64,000 nt of DNA from Mannheimia varigena (GCF_013377235.1 NZ_CP016226.1:1054001-1118000), one strand, 5' to 3'; shown: positions 28,725-40,082, numbered from the stretch's first letter. The notes: a model not told the origin generated them from the sequence alone. A program made the numbers and translations.

Positions 28725-29288
28725 ATGAGCCAAACTACACGCTGCGATTGGTGCGGTGAGAGCGAACTTTACGTGAAATATCACGATGAAGAGTGGGGAA
28801 AACCTGAATTCAATAGCATCAAGCTATTTGAGAAAATTTGTCTTGAAGGACAACAAGCGGGGCTTTCGTGGATTACTGTACTGAAAAAGCGAGAAGCTTA
28901 TCGTCAAGCATTTCACCAGTTTGATCCTGTAAAAATTGCTCAAATGACAGAAAAAGATCTCGATCAACTAATGCAAAATGCCGGTTTAATCCGCCACAGA
29001 GCAAAATTAGAAGCCATTATAAAAAATGCAAAAGCTTATCTTGCAATGCAGGAAAAAGACGAAGATTTTAGTGAATTTATTTGGGGATTTGTGAACCATC
29101 AACCACAAATTAATGATGTACTCTCGCTTCAAACTGTTCCGGCTAAAACAGATACTTCAAAGGCTATGTCTAAGGCGTTAAAAAAGAGAGGATTTGTTTT
29201 TGTGGGTGAAACGACTTGTTACGCTTTTATGCAATCAATGGGACTGGTTGATGACCACTTGAATAATTGCATCTGTAAAACGAAATAG
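28725..29288 (+). CDS. tag: DNA-3-methyladenine glycosylase I
   Basis: Tag removes 3-methyladenine from alkylated DNA. The 187-residue product begins with the zinc-site Cys region TRCDWCGESELYVKYHDEEWG and ends HLNNCICKTK, which supplies the other His and Cys ligands; EGQQAGLSWITVLKKREAYR is the glycosylase core with the conserved Glu. Convergent with acpP across a short hairpin. Confidence 0.95.
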   Translation: MSQTTRCDWCGESELYVKYHDEEWGKPEFNSIKLFEKICLEGQQAGLSWITVLKKREAYRQAFHQFDPVKIAQMTEKDLDQLMQNAGLIRHRAKLEAIIKNAKAYLAMQEKDEDFSEFIWGFVNHQPQINDVLSLQTVPAKTDTSKAMSKALKKRGFVFVGETTCYAFMQSMGLVDDHLNNCICKTK

Positions 29289-29297
29289 ATATAAAAA

Positions 29298-29322
29298 ATT
29301 AGGCGACCACTGGTCGCCTAAT
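29298..29322 (-). terminator. acpP terminator
   Basis: ATTAGGCGACC (29298-29308) pairs with GGTCGCCTAAT (29312-29322) with a three-base loop; the minus strand continues TTTTTTAT. Also lies at the end of tag. Confidence 0.88.
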
Positions 29323-29333
29323 ATCAATTCATA

Positions 29334-29564
29334 TTATTGATTGTTTTGAACGTAATCAATCGCTGATTGAACTGTAGTAATTTTTTCAGCTTCTTCATCT
29401 GGAATTTCGATATCAAATTCTTCTTCTAAAGCCATTACTAATTCAACTGTATCTAAAGAGTCAGCACCTAAATCTTCAATGAAAGAAGCTTCTGGTTTAA
29501 CGTCTTCTGCTTTCGCGCCAAGTTGATCAACAATGATTTTTTTTACGCGTTCTTCAATGCTCAT
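29334..29564 (-). CDS. acpP: Acyl carrier protein
   Basis: ACP carries growing acyl chains in fatty-acid and lipid A synthesis. The 76-residue acidic protein contains the 4'-phosphopantetheine attachment motif [18 protein letters not shown], with Ser near residue 37. It stands alone, without fabG or fabF beside it, whereas acpP usually sits in a fab cluster; fabH lies about 4 kb away. The upstream 196-base gap to rpe shows nothing else I recognise. Confidence 0.98.
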   Translation of the reverse strand: MSIEERVKKIIVDQLGAKAEDVKPEASFIEDLGADSLDTVELVMALEEEFDIEIPDEEAEKITTVQSAIDYVQNNQ

Positions 29565-29760
29565 TTTGTTTTTCCTATAGTGAATATCGCATAAGTGCGA
29601 GAGTTGATTAGTGTAATCGAAATAATTTTAGATACAACCTTTTTATAGAAAGGTCAAACCAGACTATTCCAATACACAAGAATAAAACTGTATTTGTTCT
29701 ACCATTCTATCATTATGTTTGTCTTTAATCCATAGAGATAGTTCAAATTTCCAGATCTGA

Positions 29761-30438
29761 TTAGCGAACTTTCGCTAATTCAGTTCTCATTTGTTCAATC
29801 ACAGCTTGATAATCAGGCTGGTCAAAAATCGCAGAACCTGCCACAAACATATCCGCACCAGCAGCTGCAATTTCCGCAATATTATTGACTTTTACCCCAC
29901 CATCAACTTCTAAGCGAATGTTATAACCACTCTCATCAATACGACGACGTACTTCACGCAATTTATCTAAGGTTGATGGAATAAAAGATTGCCCACCAAA
30001 GCCCGGATTTACCGACATCAACAAAATCACATCAACTTTATCCATCACATAATCTAAATAATGCAAAGGCGTTGCTGGATTAAACACCAAGCCAGACTTA
30101 CAACCTAAATCACGAATAAGCTGTAAATTACGATCAATATGCTCAGTTGCCTCTGGGTGGAAGGTAATGTAATCCGCCCCTGCGTTGGCAAAATCAGGAA
30201 TTAAACGCTCAACAGGTTTCACCATTAAATGTACATCAATCGGACATTGAATCCCATAATCTCGTAATGCTTTGCAAATCACAGGCCCAAATGTTAAATT
30301 TGGTACATAGTGATTATCCATTACATCAAAATGAATTAAATCTGCTCCAGATTTTAAAACCTTTGCCACATCATCGCCCAATCTAGCCAAGTCTGCCGAT
30401 AAAATCGAAGGGGCAATCAAATAAGGATTATTACTCAT
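29761..30438 (-). CDS. rpe: Ribulose-phosphate 3-epimerase
   Basis: Rpe interconverts ribulose 5-phosphate and xylulose 5-phosphate in the pentose phosphate pathway. The 225-residue TIM-barrel protein has [33 protein letters not shown] and DVHLMVKPV with the metal-binding His and Asp residues, [14 protein letters not shown], and the phosphate-site loop [12 protein letters not shown]. It is divergent from rpmE2 across a 196-base region rich in inverted repeats. Confidence 0.97.
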   Translation of the reverse strand: MSNNPYLIAPSILSADLARLGDDVAKVLKSGADLIHFDVMDNHYVPNLTFGPVICKALRDYGIQCPIDVHLMVKPVERLIPDFANAGADYITFHPEATEHIDRNLQLIRDLGCKSGLVFNPATPLHYLDYVMDKVDVILLMSVNPGFGGQSFIPSTLDKLREVRRRIDESGYNIRLEVDGGVKVNNIAEIAAAGADMFVAGSAIFDQPDYQAVIEQMRTELAKVR

Positions 30439-30499
30439 ATTTCCTCACAATTTATAAATAGATTATCATTAGATTACCATAATTTTAAAAATGAAAATC

Positions 30500-30600
30500 A
30501 GATCTAGATCTAAAAATTCACTTTTTCTTTAAATTCCATAAAAAAGTTATGGAATAAGAATAAAATTTCGTATAACATATATCCCATAATTTAATTATGG
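30500..30600. promoter_or_regulatory. Cluster of dyads between rpe and rpmE2
   Basis: Three perfect dyads: AGATCTAGATCT (30500-30511); ATTCCATAA (30533-30541) with TTATGGAAT (30547-30555); and CCATAATT (30584-30591) with AATTATGG (30593-30600). The last two share CCATAA/TTATGG half-sites. None has a U-tract, so operators are more likely than terminators. The last ends 34 bases before the rpmE2 start. Confidence 0.5.
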
Positions 30601-30634
30601 TTAACAAGCCTATTATCAAAATTCTGGAGAAAAT

Positions 30635-30907
30635 ATGAAAAAAGGGATTCATCCTGAAAATTATCGTGAAGTACTGTTTTATGATGCCTCTGTACAACAA
30701 GGTTGGATTATTCGCTCTTGTGCCTCAACAAACAAAACAATGGTGTGGGAAGATGGTAAAGAGTATCCACTTTATACCTTAGATACCTCATCAGCATCAC
30801 ACCCTGTTTACACAGGTAAACGCCGTGAAGTGAATAATGAAGGTCGAGCAAGCCAATTCAAAGATAGATTTAAAGGCTTTGCTACAACACTTTCAGCTAA
30901 AAAATAA
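30635..30907 (+). CDS. rpmE2: 50S ribosomal protein L31 type B
   Basis: L31 bridges the two ribosomal subunits. This 90-residue form lacks the CxxC zinc ligands of the main L31 and has the type B sequence [20 protein letters not shown] ending with [19 protein letters not shown]. In other bacteria such zinc-independent paralogues replace the zinc form under zinc shortage and are usually repressed by Zur. It is followed after 11 bases by the L36 paralogue, the same pairing as E. coli ykgM-ykgO. Confidence 0.95.
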   Translation: MKKGIHPENYREVLFYDASVQQGWIIRSCASTNKTMVWEDGKEYPLYTLDTSSASHPVYTGKRREVNNEGRASQFKDRFKGFATTLSAKK

Positions 30908-30918
30908 AAGGACATAAA

Positions 30919-31044
30919 ATGAAAATCTTAAACTCATTAAAATCAGCAAAAACACGCCATCCTGATTGCCAAATTGTAAGACGCAAAGGCAAACTGTATG
31001 TAATTTGCAAAACTAATCCAAGATTTAAAGCTCGTCAGCGTTAA
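30919..31044 (+). CDS. rpmJ2: 50S ribosomal protein L36 type B
   Basis: A 41-residue basic protein reading [20 protein letters not shown] and ending NPRFKARQR. It is the L36 paralogue without the full zinc-ligand set of the main form (type B, YkgO-like). AAAAGGACATAAA supplies the ribosome site and the start is 11 bases after the rpmE2 stop, so the two are co-transcribed; a strong terminator follows. Confidence 0.93.
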   Translation: MKILNSLKSAKTRHPDCQIVRRKGKLYVICKTNPRFKARQR

Positions 31045-31045
31045 C

Positions 31046-31081
31046 AAAAACTCCGTAAGTTTTTAACCTTACGGAGTTTTT
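31046..31081 (+). terminator. rpmE2-rpmJ2 terminator
   Basis: AAAAACTCCGTAAG (31046-31059) pairs perfectly with CTTACGGAGTTTTT (31068-31081). Its A and T ends make it work in both directions, so it also serves convergent yggT. Confidence 0.93.
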
Positions 31082-31103
31082 TATTAGTTAAAATAGCTTA
31101 GGC

Positions 31104-31637
31104 TTAAGCTGCAGCCCATATCCCACCAAAAATCTGGTAGAACACACTATTTAGCAACAATAATCCGAAACCTAATACCATTACTGAAAAATCTAGCATT
31201 CCTGTTCTTGGAAGTAGTTTGCGGATAAAACCTAACACCGGTTCAGTAATTTGAGCAACAGTATAATCAAGTGGGTGGTTACCCTGTGTAACCCAACTCA
31301 TCAATGCACGAATTAAGGTGGTGAAAAAGAGAATTTGTCCGAAGGTTTTTACTAAACTTAATAAACCGATTAATACGGCACGAGGCAAATCCAGTCCGAA
31401 GAAGATAAATTGCAAAGTAACTAATGCCGCAGCAATCAAAAGTGCAGGAAAGCAGATATTTTTAACCGTTGGAATTAACTTGCCAACTGGGGCAACCAAA
31501 GGCTCCGTGATTTTGAGCAAGGTTTGCGAAATAGGCAAACGTGGATCAACTCGACAAAATTGTAGCCACGTTCTGAGTACCAACACAAAATTGAAAAAGC
31601 CAACAACTAACGAAATAACAGGGGCTAAAAATTCCAT
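31104..31637 (-). CDS. yggT: YggT family membrane protein
   Basis: A 177-residue inner-membrane protein made of two YggT repeats, each with paired hydrophobic segments and the signature RTWLQFCRVDPRLPISQTLLKI (first half, split here) and ALMSWVTQGNHPLDYTVAQI (second half) ahead of TEPVL/LRP-like motifs. The family is linked to osmotic or cell-envelope functions, without a firm role. No obvious operon partner; a gap containing an uptake core separates it from yggL. Confidence 0.85.
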   Translation of the reverse strand: MEFLAPVISLVVGFFNFVLVLRTWLQFCRVDPRLPISQTLLKITEPLVAPVGKLIPTVKNICFPALLIAAALVTLQFIFFGLDLPRAVLIGLLSLVKTFGQILFFTTLIRALMSWVTQGNHPLDYTVAQITEPVLGFIRKLLPRTGMLDFSVMVLGFGLLLLNSVFYQIFGGIWAAA

Positions 31638-31720
31638 TTATTTCTCTCTTTTATATTTGAAATTATAAAAAATAAGCGGTCGTTTTTACGAAAAAATTTG
31701 CAAATTTTCAGAAAAATATG

Positions 31721-31729
31721 ACCGCTTGT
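31721..31729 (-). repeat. DNA-uptake sequence core
   Basis: Exact ACCGCTTGT downstream of yggL, facing an imperfect TAAGCGGTC copy near 31674; the pair may fold as a weak terminator. Confidence 0.75.
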
Positions 31730-31744
31730 ATCAGTGTAAATCAA

Positions 31745-32086
31745 TTAAACTTGTGCCGGGTAATCCCACCAAATATCGAACAACTCGCTTACTTGTACAT
31801 TTTGTAAACCATTGTTTTCTAACCAAGTTTTCACTAATTGACGGTGAGATTCATCACATTTGCCTAATTTTTCTAAGCAAACTAAACCTTCCCAATTTAA
31901 GTAGCCGTTTGCTTCTAACGCTAAACCGTTTGGTTTGATCACTTCATCAATGAAACGATCAACTGTTTCATCAATTTGGTCGATACCTGTATTTTCAGCA
32001 AAACTAAATTTGATTAAAAAACCTAACTCTTGGTATTCACCTAAGTGCATTTTTTTACGCTGACGAGCATTACGTTGAACTGCCAT
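31745..32086 (-). CDS. yggL: YggL family protein (DUF469)
   Basis: A 113-residue soluble protein beginning MAVQRNARQRKKMHLGEYQE, with the family-typical ELGFLIKFSFAENT and ANGYLNWEGLVCLEKLGKCD, and acidic C-terminal WWDYPAQV. YggL proteins bind the ribosome in reported work, but a mechanism is not established. It directly follows trmB (31 bases), the same neighbour relation as in E. coli. Confidence 0.85.
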   Translation of the reverse strand: MAVQRNARQRKKMHLGEYQELGFLIKFSFAENTGIDQIDETVDRFIDEVIKPNGLALEANGYLNWEGLVCLEKLGKCDESHRQLVKTWLENNGLQNVQVSELFDIWWDYPAQV

Positions 32087-32117
32087 TTTTTCTCTCCTCT
32101 ATTAAGTAAACTATTAC

Positions 32118-32870
32118 TTATTTTTTAACAAAATATAGATCCCACACACCATGCCCTAGCTTGTGCCCTCGCTCTTCAAATTTGGTCAAAGGGCGGAAAT
32201 CGGGGCGTGGAATAAAATCGTTGGTTGCTGATGTATTTTGCAATTTATCCTCAAATTGGCGTAACACTTCAAGCATATGCTCTGAGTAATTTTCCCAATC
32301 GGTTGCAAAATGAATAAAGCCATTTGGGCTTAATTTTTCAATCACTCGTGTGATAAATTCAGGCTGAACAATACGGCGTTTGTGGTGTTTTACTTTTTGC
32401 CACGGGTCTGGGAAATAGAGCTGCAAGCCGCCGAGCGTGCCGTCTGCAATGCTATCTCGCAAAATTTCGGTGGCATCGTGGCAAATCACTCTCAGATTTT
32501 TCACGCCTTTTTCTAACGCATAAGCGATACAAGCCCCTACGCCAGGGGTGTGAACTTCAATGCCGATATAGTTGCGATCCGGGTTTTGCTCCGCCATTTC
32601 CACCAGCGATCTGCCCATCCCGAAACCGATTTCCAACACAACCGGATTGTTGTTGCCGAAAATCTGCTCAAAATTAAATGGCGTTGCCTGATAATCTAAG
32701 CCGAGATTCGCCCAGTTATTGTTCATCATATCACGCTGATAATCGCTTAAGCGACCGGTACGCAATACGAAACTACGCACTTTTCTTAAATAGCGACCAT
32801 CTTCGGTAAATTCAGCTTGCTCTACGGTTTTGCGTTTTTTATCTGCAAAAGTTTGCTTTTCTGACATCAT
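32118..32870 (-). CDS. trmB: tRNA (guanine-N7-)-methyltransferase
   Basis: TrmB methylates guanine 46 in the variable loop of tRNA using S-adenosylmethionine. The 250-residue product has the SAM-binding motif [20 protein letters not shown], the acidic [12 protein letters not shown], and the catalytic [20 protein letters not shown]. The first two codons are both ATG, so the start may be one codon later. It lies 6 bases after fabH stops and 31 bases before yggL. Confidence 0.96.
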   Translation of the reverse strand: MMSEKQTFADKKRKTVEQAEFTEDGRYLRKVRSFVLRTGRLSDYQRDMMNNNWANLGLDYQATPFNFEQIFGNNNPVVLEIGFGMGRSLVEMAEQNPDRNYIGIEVHTPGVGACIAYALEKGVKNLRVICHDATEILRDSIADGTLGGLQLYFPDPWQKVKHHKRRIVQPEFITRVIEKLSPNGFIHFATDWENYSEHMLEVLRQFEDKLQNTSATNDFIPRPDFRPLTKFEERGHKLGHGVWDLYFVKK

Positions 32871-32876
32871 TCCGCC

Positions 32877-33827
32877 TTAAAACTTCACTAATGCAGAACC
32901 CCAAGTCCAGCCGCCGCCGAAAGCCTCGAGAAGTAATAATTGCCCACGTTTTACACGCCCATCACGCACCGCTTCATCAAGAGCTACCGGCACCGTCGCC
33001 GCACTGGTGTTGGCATATTTATCAAGGGTTACTACCACTTGGTCCATTTCCATCTCTAATTTTTTCGCCGTTGCAGTGATAATACGTAAATTTGCTTGAT
33101 GTGGAATGAGCCAATCAAGATCTGATTTTTGTAAATTATTTGCTTCTAACGTTTCTTCTACCACGCTTGAAAGTTGGTTCACTGCAATTTTGAAAGTTGC
33201 GTTGCCCTGCATTTCAATAAAGCCGGAACGCTCTTCACCACGCTTTTGACCTTTTAAGGTAAGATTATTGTCCAAATCTGGCGAAGCGTGTAAGTGCGTT
33301 GAAATAATCCCTTGCTCCTCGCTGGCTTCTAAAATAACTGCACCTGCTCCATCGCCAAATAACACAACGGTGCTGCGGTCAGTTTCGTCTAACATTCTGG
33401 AGTTGATGTCTGAACCAATCACTAACGCTTTTTTCACTTGCCCATTACGCACAAATTGATCGGCAACACTTAACGCATACACAAAGCCCGTGCAAGCAGC
33501 TGCCACATCAAATGCAATAGCATCTTGAATATTGAGCAAGCCTTGAATTTGGCAAGCCGCACTTGGATAAGCGTGGGAATTGGTAGTTGTACCAACTACG
33601 ATTAAACCAATTTCATTAGCGTCAATTTTTGCCATTTCTAAGGCTTGTTGAGCCGCTTTTGCTCCCATTGTAGCCACGGTTTCATCAGCTCCTGCAATAC
33701 GGCGTTCACGAATGCCCGAGCGAGTAACAATCCACTCATCAGAGGTGTCCACCATTTTTTCTAAATCAGCATTGGTCCGCACCTGGCTCGGTAAATAACT
33801 TCCCGTTGCTAAAATTTTGCTGTTCAT
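32877..33827 (-). CDS. fabH: 3-oxoacyl-[acyl-carrier-protein] synthase III
   Basis: FabH starts fatty-acid synthesis by condensing acetyl-CoA with malonyl-ACP. The 316-residue thiolase-fold enzyme has the active Cys in [19 protein letters not shown], the His in [12 protein letters not shown] and Asn in [13 protein letters not shown] chose ATG 33827, which gives the family N-terminus [13 protein letters not shown]; a TTG six codons upstream is open but has no support. It is tightly linked to trmB instead of the usual plsX-fabD-fabG neighbours. Confidence 0.95.
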   Translation of the reverse strand: MNSKILATGSYLPSQVRTNADLEKMVDTSDEWIVTRSGIRERRIAGADETVATMGAKAAQQALEMAKIDANEIGLIVVGTTTNSHAYPSAACQIQGLLNIQDAIAFDVAAACTGFVYALSVADQFVRNGQVKKALVIGSDINSRMLDETDRSTVVLFGDGAGAVILEASEEQGIISTHLHASPDLDNNLTLKGQKRGEERSGFIEMQGNATFKIAVNQLSSVVEETLEANNLQKSDLDWLIPHQANLRIITATAKKLEMEMDQVVVTLDKYANTSAATVPVALDEAVRDGRVKRGQLLLLEAFGGGWTWGSALVKF

Positions 33828-33903
33828 ATTTTTGATTATTCTCAATCGATTAAAAATAGTAATCTGTTATTATAGCTTGAAAATGTAGAAATTTACAGAC
33901 ATT

Positions 33904-33961
33904 ACAAGCGGTTGTTTTTTATAAATAATTTGCAAAAAAACGCATAAATTTAACCGCTTGC
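33904..33961. terminator. Imperfect inverted uptake-sequence pair after hemB
   Basis: ACAAGCGGTT (33904-33913) faces AACCGCTTGC (33952-33961), 12 bases past the hemB stop, with T-rich DNA on the far side. Confidence 0.6.
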
Positions 33962-33972
33962 AATTTTATTTA

Positions 33973-35045
<1,073 letters not shown>

Positions 35046-35054
35046 ACAAAATGA

Positions 35055-35810
35055 TTACTGTGCAACCTGTTCTGATGGTTCATCATCATCTTTCGGGCGA
35101 TAAAATCTGGCACACAACACACCTACTTCAAACAATAAACACATCGGAATGGCTAATAAAGTTTGTGAGAAGATATCAGGTGGTGTTAAGAACATACCGA
35201 TGACAAAAGCCGCCACGATAATGTACGGGCGTTTTTCTCTTAAATCTTCAGGGGTAGTTACTCCTGCCCAGCATAACAAGATGATCGCTACAGGTACTTC
35301 AAAACAGATACCAAACGCCATAAAGATGGTTAAAACGAAATCTAAATAGCTGCTGATATCGGTTGCCATTGTTACCCCTTCTGGGGCAGTTGAGGTTAAA
35401 AAACCGAAAACTAGTGGGAAGACCACATAATAAGCAAAAGCCACACCGCAGTAGAACAACAAAGTGCTTGAAACCAATAGCGGATACACTAAGCGTTTTT
35501 CCTGTTTATACAATGCAGGGGCAACGAAAGCCCAAACTTGATACAGAATAAAAGGTACAGACAAAAACACTGATACAACAATGGTTAATTTAATTGGGGT
35601 AAAAAACGGTGTTGCAACGTTGGTTGCAATCATTGTCGCCCCTTCAGGCAAGTTTTCCGTTAAAGGGGTTGCCAATAGGGTGTAAATATCGTTTGCCCAA
35701 TAAACTAAGCAACAAAAAACGACTAAAATGCAAATAAAACTGCGAAGTAAGCGATTCCTTAACTCGATTAAATGGGAAATCAGCGGTTGAGATTCATCAA
35801 CTTGCGACAT
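35055..35810 (-). CDS. tatC: Sec-independent translocase protein TatC
   Basis: TatC is the receptor for twin-arginine signal peptides. The 251-residue product starts [20 protein letters not shown], the cytoplasmic region that meets the signal, and has six membrane segments, with [21 protein letters not shown] in the middle. ATG 35810 follows AGGGA; the longer frame to 35840 would lie inside tatB. The start overlaps the tatB stop by 14 bases, which indicates coupled translation. Confidence 0.96.
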   Translation of the reverse strand: MSQVDESQPLISHLIELRNRLLRSFICILVVFCCLVYWANDIYTLLATPLTENLPEGATMIATNVATPFFTPIKLTIVVSVFLSVPFILYQVWAFVAPALYKQEKRLVYPLLVSSTLLFYCGVAFAYYVVFPLVFGFLTSTAPEGVTMATDISSYLDFVLTIFMAFGICFEVPVAIILLCWAGVTTPEDLREKRPYIIVAAFVIGMFLTPPDIFSQTLLAIPMCLLFEVGVLCARFYRPKDDDEPSEQVAQ

Positions 35811-36435
35811 TCTTTCCCTCCGATTTTTGGTTAGACTCAACCGGTGCAGCTAAATCATCATCAGGTGGATAATAAGCTGACATATCCACCAGCGATTCCT
35901 CCATTTCAGCTAATTCTGCAATTTTATCTGGTGACAATTCACCTTCTACTTTAGAAGTGGGCAATTGCTCAGATAAATCATCAACTGCAAGCGGTTGATT
36001 TTCTACTGTTTTTTGCAATTCTTGAGCTTCTAGCTCTTGGCTTTCCTGCTCAATTTTTTGTTGGATTTCTGCCACTTGCTCATCGGTCAGCTTTGGTACT
36101 GTTGCCGATTTAGCAGCATTGTTGTCAAACTCACTTTTTGCGGAATTAATCGAGTCTTGCAACTGAGTTGCCGAGTTTTTCAAATCCTCTACAGTTTTAC
36201 TCAACTCAGGCGAAAGAGAACTCAAATTAAGCTCTTCCGCCTTTTTAATGCTCTCTTTTAATTCCTGCAGTTTCAGCTCTTGAGCCAGCTCATTTTGCAC
36301 GTTTGCGGCTAAACCTCGAATTGTACTCACCCAGCCCATTACGGTTCGAATTGCAATCGGCATACGTTTAGGGCCAAGCACCACTAAGCCCACAATCATA
36401 ATCAGTACTAATTCAGAAAAACCTACATCAAACAC
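35797..36435 (-). CDS. tatB: Sec-independent translocase protein TatB
   Basis: TatB works with TatC in binding Tat substrates. The 212-residue product begins [21 protein letters not shown] with the single membrane segment and the hinge-Pro/Gly, then an amphipathic helix and a long acidic, Glu/Gln-rich tail. It lies between tatA (3-base gap) and tatC (14-base overlap). Confidence 0.95.
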   Translation of the reverse strand: MFDVGFSELVLIMIVGLVVLGPKRMPIAIRTVMGWVSTIRGLAANVQNELAQELKLQELKESIKKAEELNLSSLSPELSKTVEDLKNSATQLQDSINSAKSEFDNNAAKSATVPKLTDEQVAEIQQKIEQESQELEAQELQKTVENQPLAVDDLSEQLPTSKVEGELSPDKIAELAEMEESLVDMSAYYPPDDDLAAPVESNQKSEGKNVAS

Positions 36436-36438
36436 GAA

Positions 36439-36687
36439 TTAAACCTGCTCTTTATCTTTTACAACGGTTTGTTGTTGCTCTGTTGAAACTCTTTCTTTTA
36501 CTTCAACCACTTCAACTTTTTCAACGTTATCAAATCCTGCGTCTTTTTTCTCATCAGACATTGCTTTTTTGAAGCCTTTTACTGATTCGCCTAAATCAGA
36601 ACCTAACGTGCGTAATTTCTTTGTACCGAAAAGTAACACAATAATTGCAACTACAATCAGAAGTTGCCAAATACTAATACCGCCCAT
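36439..36687 (-). CDS. tatA: Sec-independent translocase protein TatA
   Basis: TatA oligomers form the passage for folded Tat substrates. The 82-residue product has one membrane segment ([17 protein letters not shown]), the hinge, and the amphipathic helix [22 protein letters not shown] chose ATG 36687, preceded by AAAGGAG; an ATG five codons upstream would consume that ribosome site. First gene of tatABC, downstream of ubiB. Confidence 0.95.
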   Translation of the reverse strand: MGGISIWQLLIVVAIIVLLFGTKKLRTLGSDLGESVKGFKKAMSDEKKDAGFDNVEKVEVVEVKERVSTEQQQTVVKDKEQV

Positions 36688-36791
36688 AAAAACTCCTTTC
36701 ATTTAAGTTGGGTGAATAAAATCTTGTTTATTATATGCCAGTTTGACATATAAAAAAGGAATTTTGCAAAAAAATCGCAAAAAACAACCGC

Positions 36792-38429
36792 TTATTTACG
36801 CTGAGTCAAAATTAACAATAATGGAAAGAGTGTAAGCAATGGCACACTTAACCAAATTGGTAATGTTTCAAATTTCCAAAGCGTCCCCAAAATCACCATT
36901 GCAGAAACAGAAAGTGTGATAAAACGACTATTTCCATTACTCTGCTGAGATTTCAAACTTTCATTAATTTCTGCTAAGCGGAAATTAATTTGCTTTTGCT
37001 GTTGTAACGCTTTAAATAAAGCTTCAGGAAATTCGGCAAAATGCTCACGATATTGTGGTAAACGCTGTTTAATATCCCGAACCATCGCTTTCATCCCCAC
37101 CTGTTCATTCAGCCAATTTTGTAAAAATGGCTTAGCGGTTTGCCATAAATCAAGCTGAGGATAAACCTGTCTACCCAAGCCTTCAATATAAAGTAAGGTT
37201 TTTTGTAACAACACTAACTGCGGCTGCACTTCCATATTAAATTCTCGAGCCACATTAAACAGATTCAGCAAAACGTGTCCAAATGAAATTTCAGACAACG
37301 GCTTGGCAAAAATCGGCTCGCAGACTTCACGGAAAGCTTGTTCAAATTTATCAATATCGGTATCCGGCGGTGTCCAGCCCGATTCCACGTGCATTAAGGC
37401 GACTCGGCGGTAATCACGGTTAAAAAACGCCACAAAACTTTCCGCCAAATAGCGTTTATCGTTATGGTTCAGCGTACCGACAATACCGCAATCAATGCCG
37501 ATATATTGAGGATTATGCGGATTCTCACGACTAACAAAAATATTACCGGCGTGCATATCTGCGTGGAAAAAGCTATCACGAAACACTTGGGTGAAAAACA
37601 CTTGCACACCACGTTCGGCAAGTAATTTCATATCTGTTCCATTTGCTTCAAGCTCGGCAATATTGGATACAGGAATACCGTAAATCCGCTCCATCACAAT
37701 CAGATTTTTATGGCAGAAATCTTGGTACATTTCCGGCACATAGAGCATTTCACTGTTTTCAAAATTAGCTCTCAGCCGAACAGCATTATGCATTTCTTTG
37801 CGTAAATCCAGCTCGTCTAAAATCGTTTTTTCGTACTCTCTAACCACTTCGACCGCACGCAAACGCTTGCCATCATTTGATAATTTTGGGATCAGTTGAG
37901 CAATTTTATACATTAACTCCAAATCCGCTTTGATAACAGGTTCAATGCCCGGTCTAATCACTTTTAGCACTACATCTTTGCCTGCAAGCGGTTGATTTTG
38001 GTTAAATTTTGCCGTATGCACTTGAGCAATAGAAGCCGATGCTAATGCGGTTTCATCAAAATCTTCAAACCACGTTTCGAGAGAACCACCTAATGCTTGC
38101 TCCATAATTTGACGAGCAACTTTACCCTCAAACGGCTCTACATTATCTTGCAACAAGGCAAGTTGGTCAGCCAGCTCTGGGGCAAAAAGATCACGGCGAG
38201 TGGCAAGCATCTGCCCTAATTTAATCCAAACCGGTCCAAGCTCTTGCAACGCCAAACGTAAACGAACGCCATAAGGTTTTTCACTATGCTGATTTTTAAC
38301 CCAAAACAACGCTCTACGCCCTAATTTCATTTTGCGGGTAATCGGCAGATTAGGAATGGCTTCATCAATGCCATAGCGGAGAAAAGTGTGGATAATTTGA
38401 TAAAAACGCCGAATATTTTTAAATTGCAT
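36792..38429 (-). CDS. ubiB: Ubiquinone biosynthesis kinase-like protein UbiB
   Basis: UbiB is an atypical kinase/ATPase of the ABC1/ADCK family needed for ubiquinone synthesis. The 545-residue product has the N-terminal [25 protein letters not shown] (split here) with the KxGQ motif, ASASIAQVH in place of the usual P-loop, and [17 protein letters not shown] as the catalytic-loop region; two hydrophobic segments at the C-terminus (about 500-540) anchor it. Its start overlaps the ubiJ stop by one base. Confidence 0.96.
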   Translation of the reverse strand: MQFKNIRRFYQIIHTFLRYGIDEAIPNLPITRKMKLGRRALFWVKNQHSEKPYGVRLRLALQELGPVWIKLGQMLATRRDLFAPELADQLALLQDNVEPFEGKVARQIMEQALGGSLETWFEDFDETALASASIAQVHTAKFNQNQPLAGKDVVLKVIRPGIEPVIKADLELMYKIAQLIPKLSNDGKRLRAVEVVREYEKTILDELDLRKEMHNAVRLRANFENSEMLYVPEMYQDFCHKNLIVMERIYGIPVSNIAELEANGTDMKLLAERGVQVFFTQVFRDSFFHADMHAGNIFVSRENPHNPQYIGIDCGIVGTLNHNDKRYLAESFVAFFNRDYRRVALMHVESGWTPPDTDIDKFEQAFREVCEPIFAKPLSEISFGHVLLNLFNVAREFNMEVQPQLVLLQKTLLYIEGLGRQVYPQLDLWQTAKPFLQNWLNEQVGMKAMVRDIKQRLPQYREHFAEFPEALFKALQQQKQINFRLAEINESLKSQQSNGNSRFITLSVSAMVILGTLWKFETLPIWLSVPLLTLFPLLLILTQRK

Positions 38430-39058
38430 TAATGAATTCCTAATTTTGCGAATTTTTGCTCTAATTTGACCGCTTGTTGTGCCAATTCTTCGACCTGATC
38501 GTAAAAATTCACCGCTTGCAGGCGATGAACGAGCACAGGGCGTTCTTGCATTAAATTATCAACCAAATGTTGGTTATTTAGCTCGAACTGAGATTTAATT
38601 TTACCTGCCATCTTTTTCGCAAAATCGGTTGAAGTTTGTGCTAATACATCACCAATAAAAGGGGAAAGCAACTCCGCAGGGTCTTTTTCTAACTGCTCAA
38701 GTAACGTGGTGAAATGTTGCAACACCTGAATATCGCCATTTAGCACGAGCGATTTATTATTGATTAAGTCGGTGAGTTTTTGTTTATCTGCCAGTTTAGG
38801 GAGTGTTTCAAACGCCAATTGTACAGAACAATCCGGCTCGCCTTCATAGCTACCTAGCCAATCTGTTCGATTCTCACCAAACAGGATAAAAAAATCCATT
38901 TTGGGCGAAGTTAATTCAATTTTAAGCACTTTTCCTGTTAATTTACGTAGGTTAGGCTCAATATGTGGTGAGCGTTTAAGTAACGCATTAAATGCCGTTT
39001 CAATCAACCCAAAAGCAAATTGAGGAAACATCAATTGTTGTTTAAGTTCATTTAACAT
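38429..39058 (-). CDS. ubiJ: Ubiquinone biosynthesis accessory factor UbiJ
   Basis: UbiJ is a soluble SCP2-domain protein that binds ubiquinone intermediates with UbiK in the Ubi complex. The 209-residue product has the SCP2-like N-terminal part with [14 protein letters not shown] and [17 protein letters not shown], and a C-terminal coiled-coil that includes [18 protein letters not shown]. It lies between ubiE (gap of 2 bases) and ubiB (overlap of 1 base). An uptake core (38469-38477) is inside its 3' part. Confidence 0.88.
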   Translation of the reverse strand: MLNELKQQLMFPQFAFGLIETAFNALLKRSPHIEPNLRKLTGKVLKIELTSPKMDFFILFGENRTDWLGSYEGEPDCSVQLAFETLPKLADKQKLTDLINNKSLVLNGDIQVLQHFTTLLEQLEKDPAELLSPFIGDVLAQTSTDFAKKMAGKIKSQFELNNQHLVDNLMQERPVLVHRLQAVNFYDQVEELAQQAVKLEQKFAKLGIH

Positions 39059-39060
39059 CG

Positions 39061-39849
39061 TTAAAATTTATAACCTCTGTGTAATGCCACAATGCCCGCA
39101 CTTAAATTATAGTAATTTACGCTTTCAAAGCCTGCTTGTTCAAGCATCGATTTTAGTTCGTCTTGCTTTGGGTGCATACGAATAGATTCCGCCAAATAGC
39201 GGTAGCTTTCCGCATCATTGACCACCACTTCGCCAACTTTCGGTAAAATATTGAACGAATAGAAATTATAAAGCTGGCTGATTGGGTCAATAATCGGTTT
39301 TGAAAACTCTAAAACAAGTAAGCGACCACCCGGTTTTAGTACTCGGAACATTGAACGTAGAGCTTTATCTTTATCAGTAACATTACGCAGACCAAAGCTG
39401 ATGACGATACAATCAAAAGTATTATCGGCAAAAGGCAAGCACTCAGCATTTGCCTGCACATAGCTCACATTGCCCACTACGCCTAAATTGCGTAGTTTTT
39501 CCCGCCCGACTTCAAGCATTGAGCTGTTGATATCCGCTAAAATCACTTCGCCTGTTTCACCCACAATACGAGAAAATTTTGCGGTAAAATCGCCCGTACC
39601 GCCTGCTAAATCAAGCACTTTCTGCCCTTTTCGAACACCACTGCAATCAATGGTAAAACGCTTCCACACACGATGGATACCAAATGAGAGCAAATCATTC
39701 ATTAAGTCATATTTACCTGCCACCGAGTGAAACACATTCGCCACGAGCTGCTGTTTTTCTTCTTTAGCAACGGTTTTAAAACCGAAGTGAGTGGTTTCTG
39801 TAGCTTGGTCTAATTTTTCAATTTGTTCTGATTGCTGAACGTTATTCAT
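39061..39849 (-). CDS. ubiE: Ubiquinone/menaquinone methyltransferase UbiE
   Basis: UbiE performs C-methylation in both ubiquinone and menaquinone synthesis using S-adenosylmethionine. The 262-residue product has the start region [23 protein letters not shown]-motif [16 protein letters not shown], and post-motif [20 protein letters not shown]. Its menaquinone role fits menB at 62 kb. First gene of ubiE-ubiJ-ubiB-tatABC, same order as in E. coli. Confidence 0.97.
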   Translation of the reverse strand: MNNVQQSEQIEKLDQATETTHFGFKTVAKEEKQQLVANVFHSVAGKYDLMNDLLSFGIHRVWKRFTIDCSGVRKGQKVLDLAGGTGDFTAKFSRIVGETGEVILADINSSMLEVGREKLRNLGVVGNVSYVQANAECLPFADNTFDCIVISFGLRNVTDKDKALRSMFRVLKPGGRLLVLEFSKPIIDPISQLYNFYSFNILPKVGEVVVNDAESYRYLAESIRMHPKQDELKSMLEQAGFESVNYYNLSAGIVALHRGYKF

Positions 39850-39891
39850 AGCTCATTCTCTTTCATTAAAATTTAGGTGTAACCATAGCAA

Positions 39892-39949
39892 AAAAGCGGT
39901 CATTTTTCCTTAATAATTTGCAAATTTCATCAAAAAAATCACCGCTTGT
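39892..39949. repeat. Inverted uptake-sequence pair in a divergent gap
   Basis: AAAAGCGGT (39892-39900, imperfect) faces the exact ACCGCTTGT (39941-39949) between the divergent ubiE and corA starts. It is not at any 3' end, so termination is not its obvious job. Confidence 0.6.
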
Positions 39950-39984
39950 AGCATTGTCAATTTTCCAAGCAAACCTCCGCTTAC

Positions 39985-40013
39985 TTGACTAAAAAACCTA
40001 AATTCTGTAACAT
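39985..40013 (+). promoter_or_regulatory. Possible corA promoter
   Basis: TTGACT (39985-39990) and TAACAT (40008-40013) are 17 bases apart. Transcription would begin near 40020, giving a leader of roughly 160 bases before corA. Confidence 0.45.
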
Positions 40014-40082
40014 TCGCACATTATTTTTTCTTGAGGATTACACATTTTGGACAGTCATAGTCGATACTTAACTCTTTAACCT

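Noticed and set aside
30570..30577. Zur-box half-site (TATAACAT) before rpmE2
   Set aside because: Only one half of the E. coli-type Zur dyad is present; the other side does not match. The CCATAA/TTATGG dyads look more significant.
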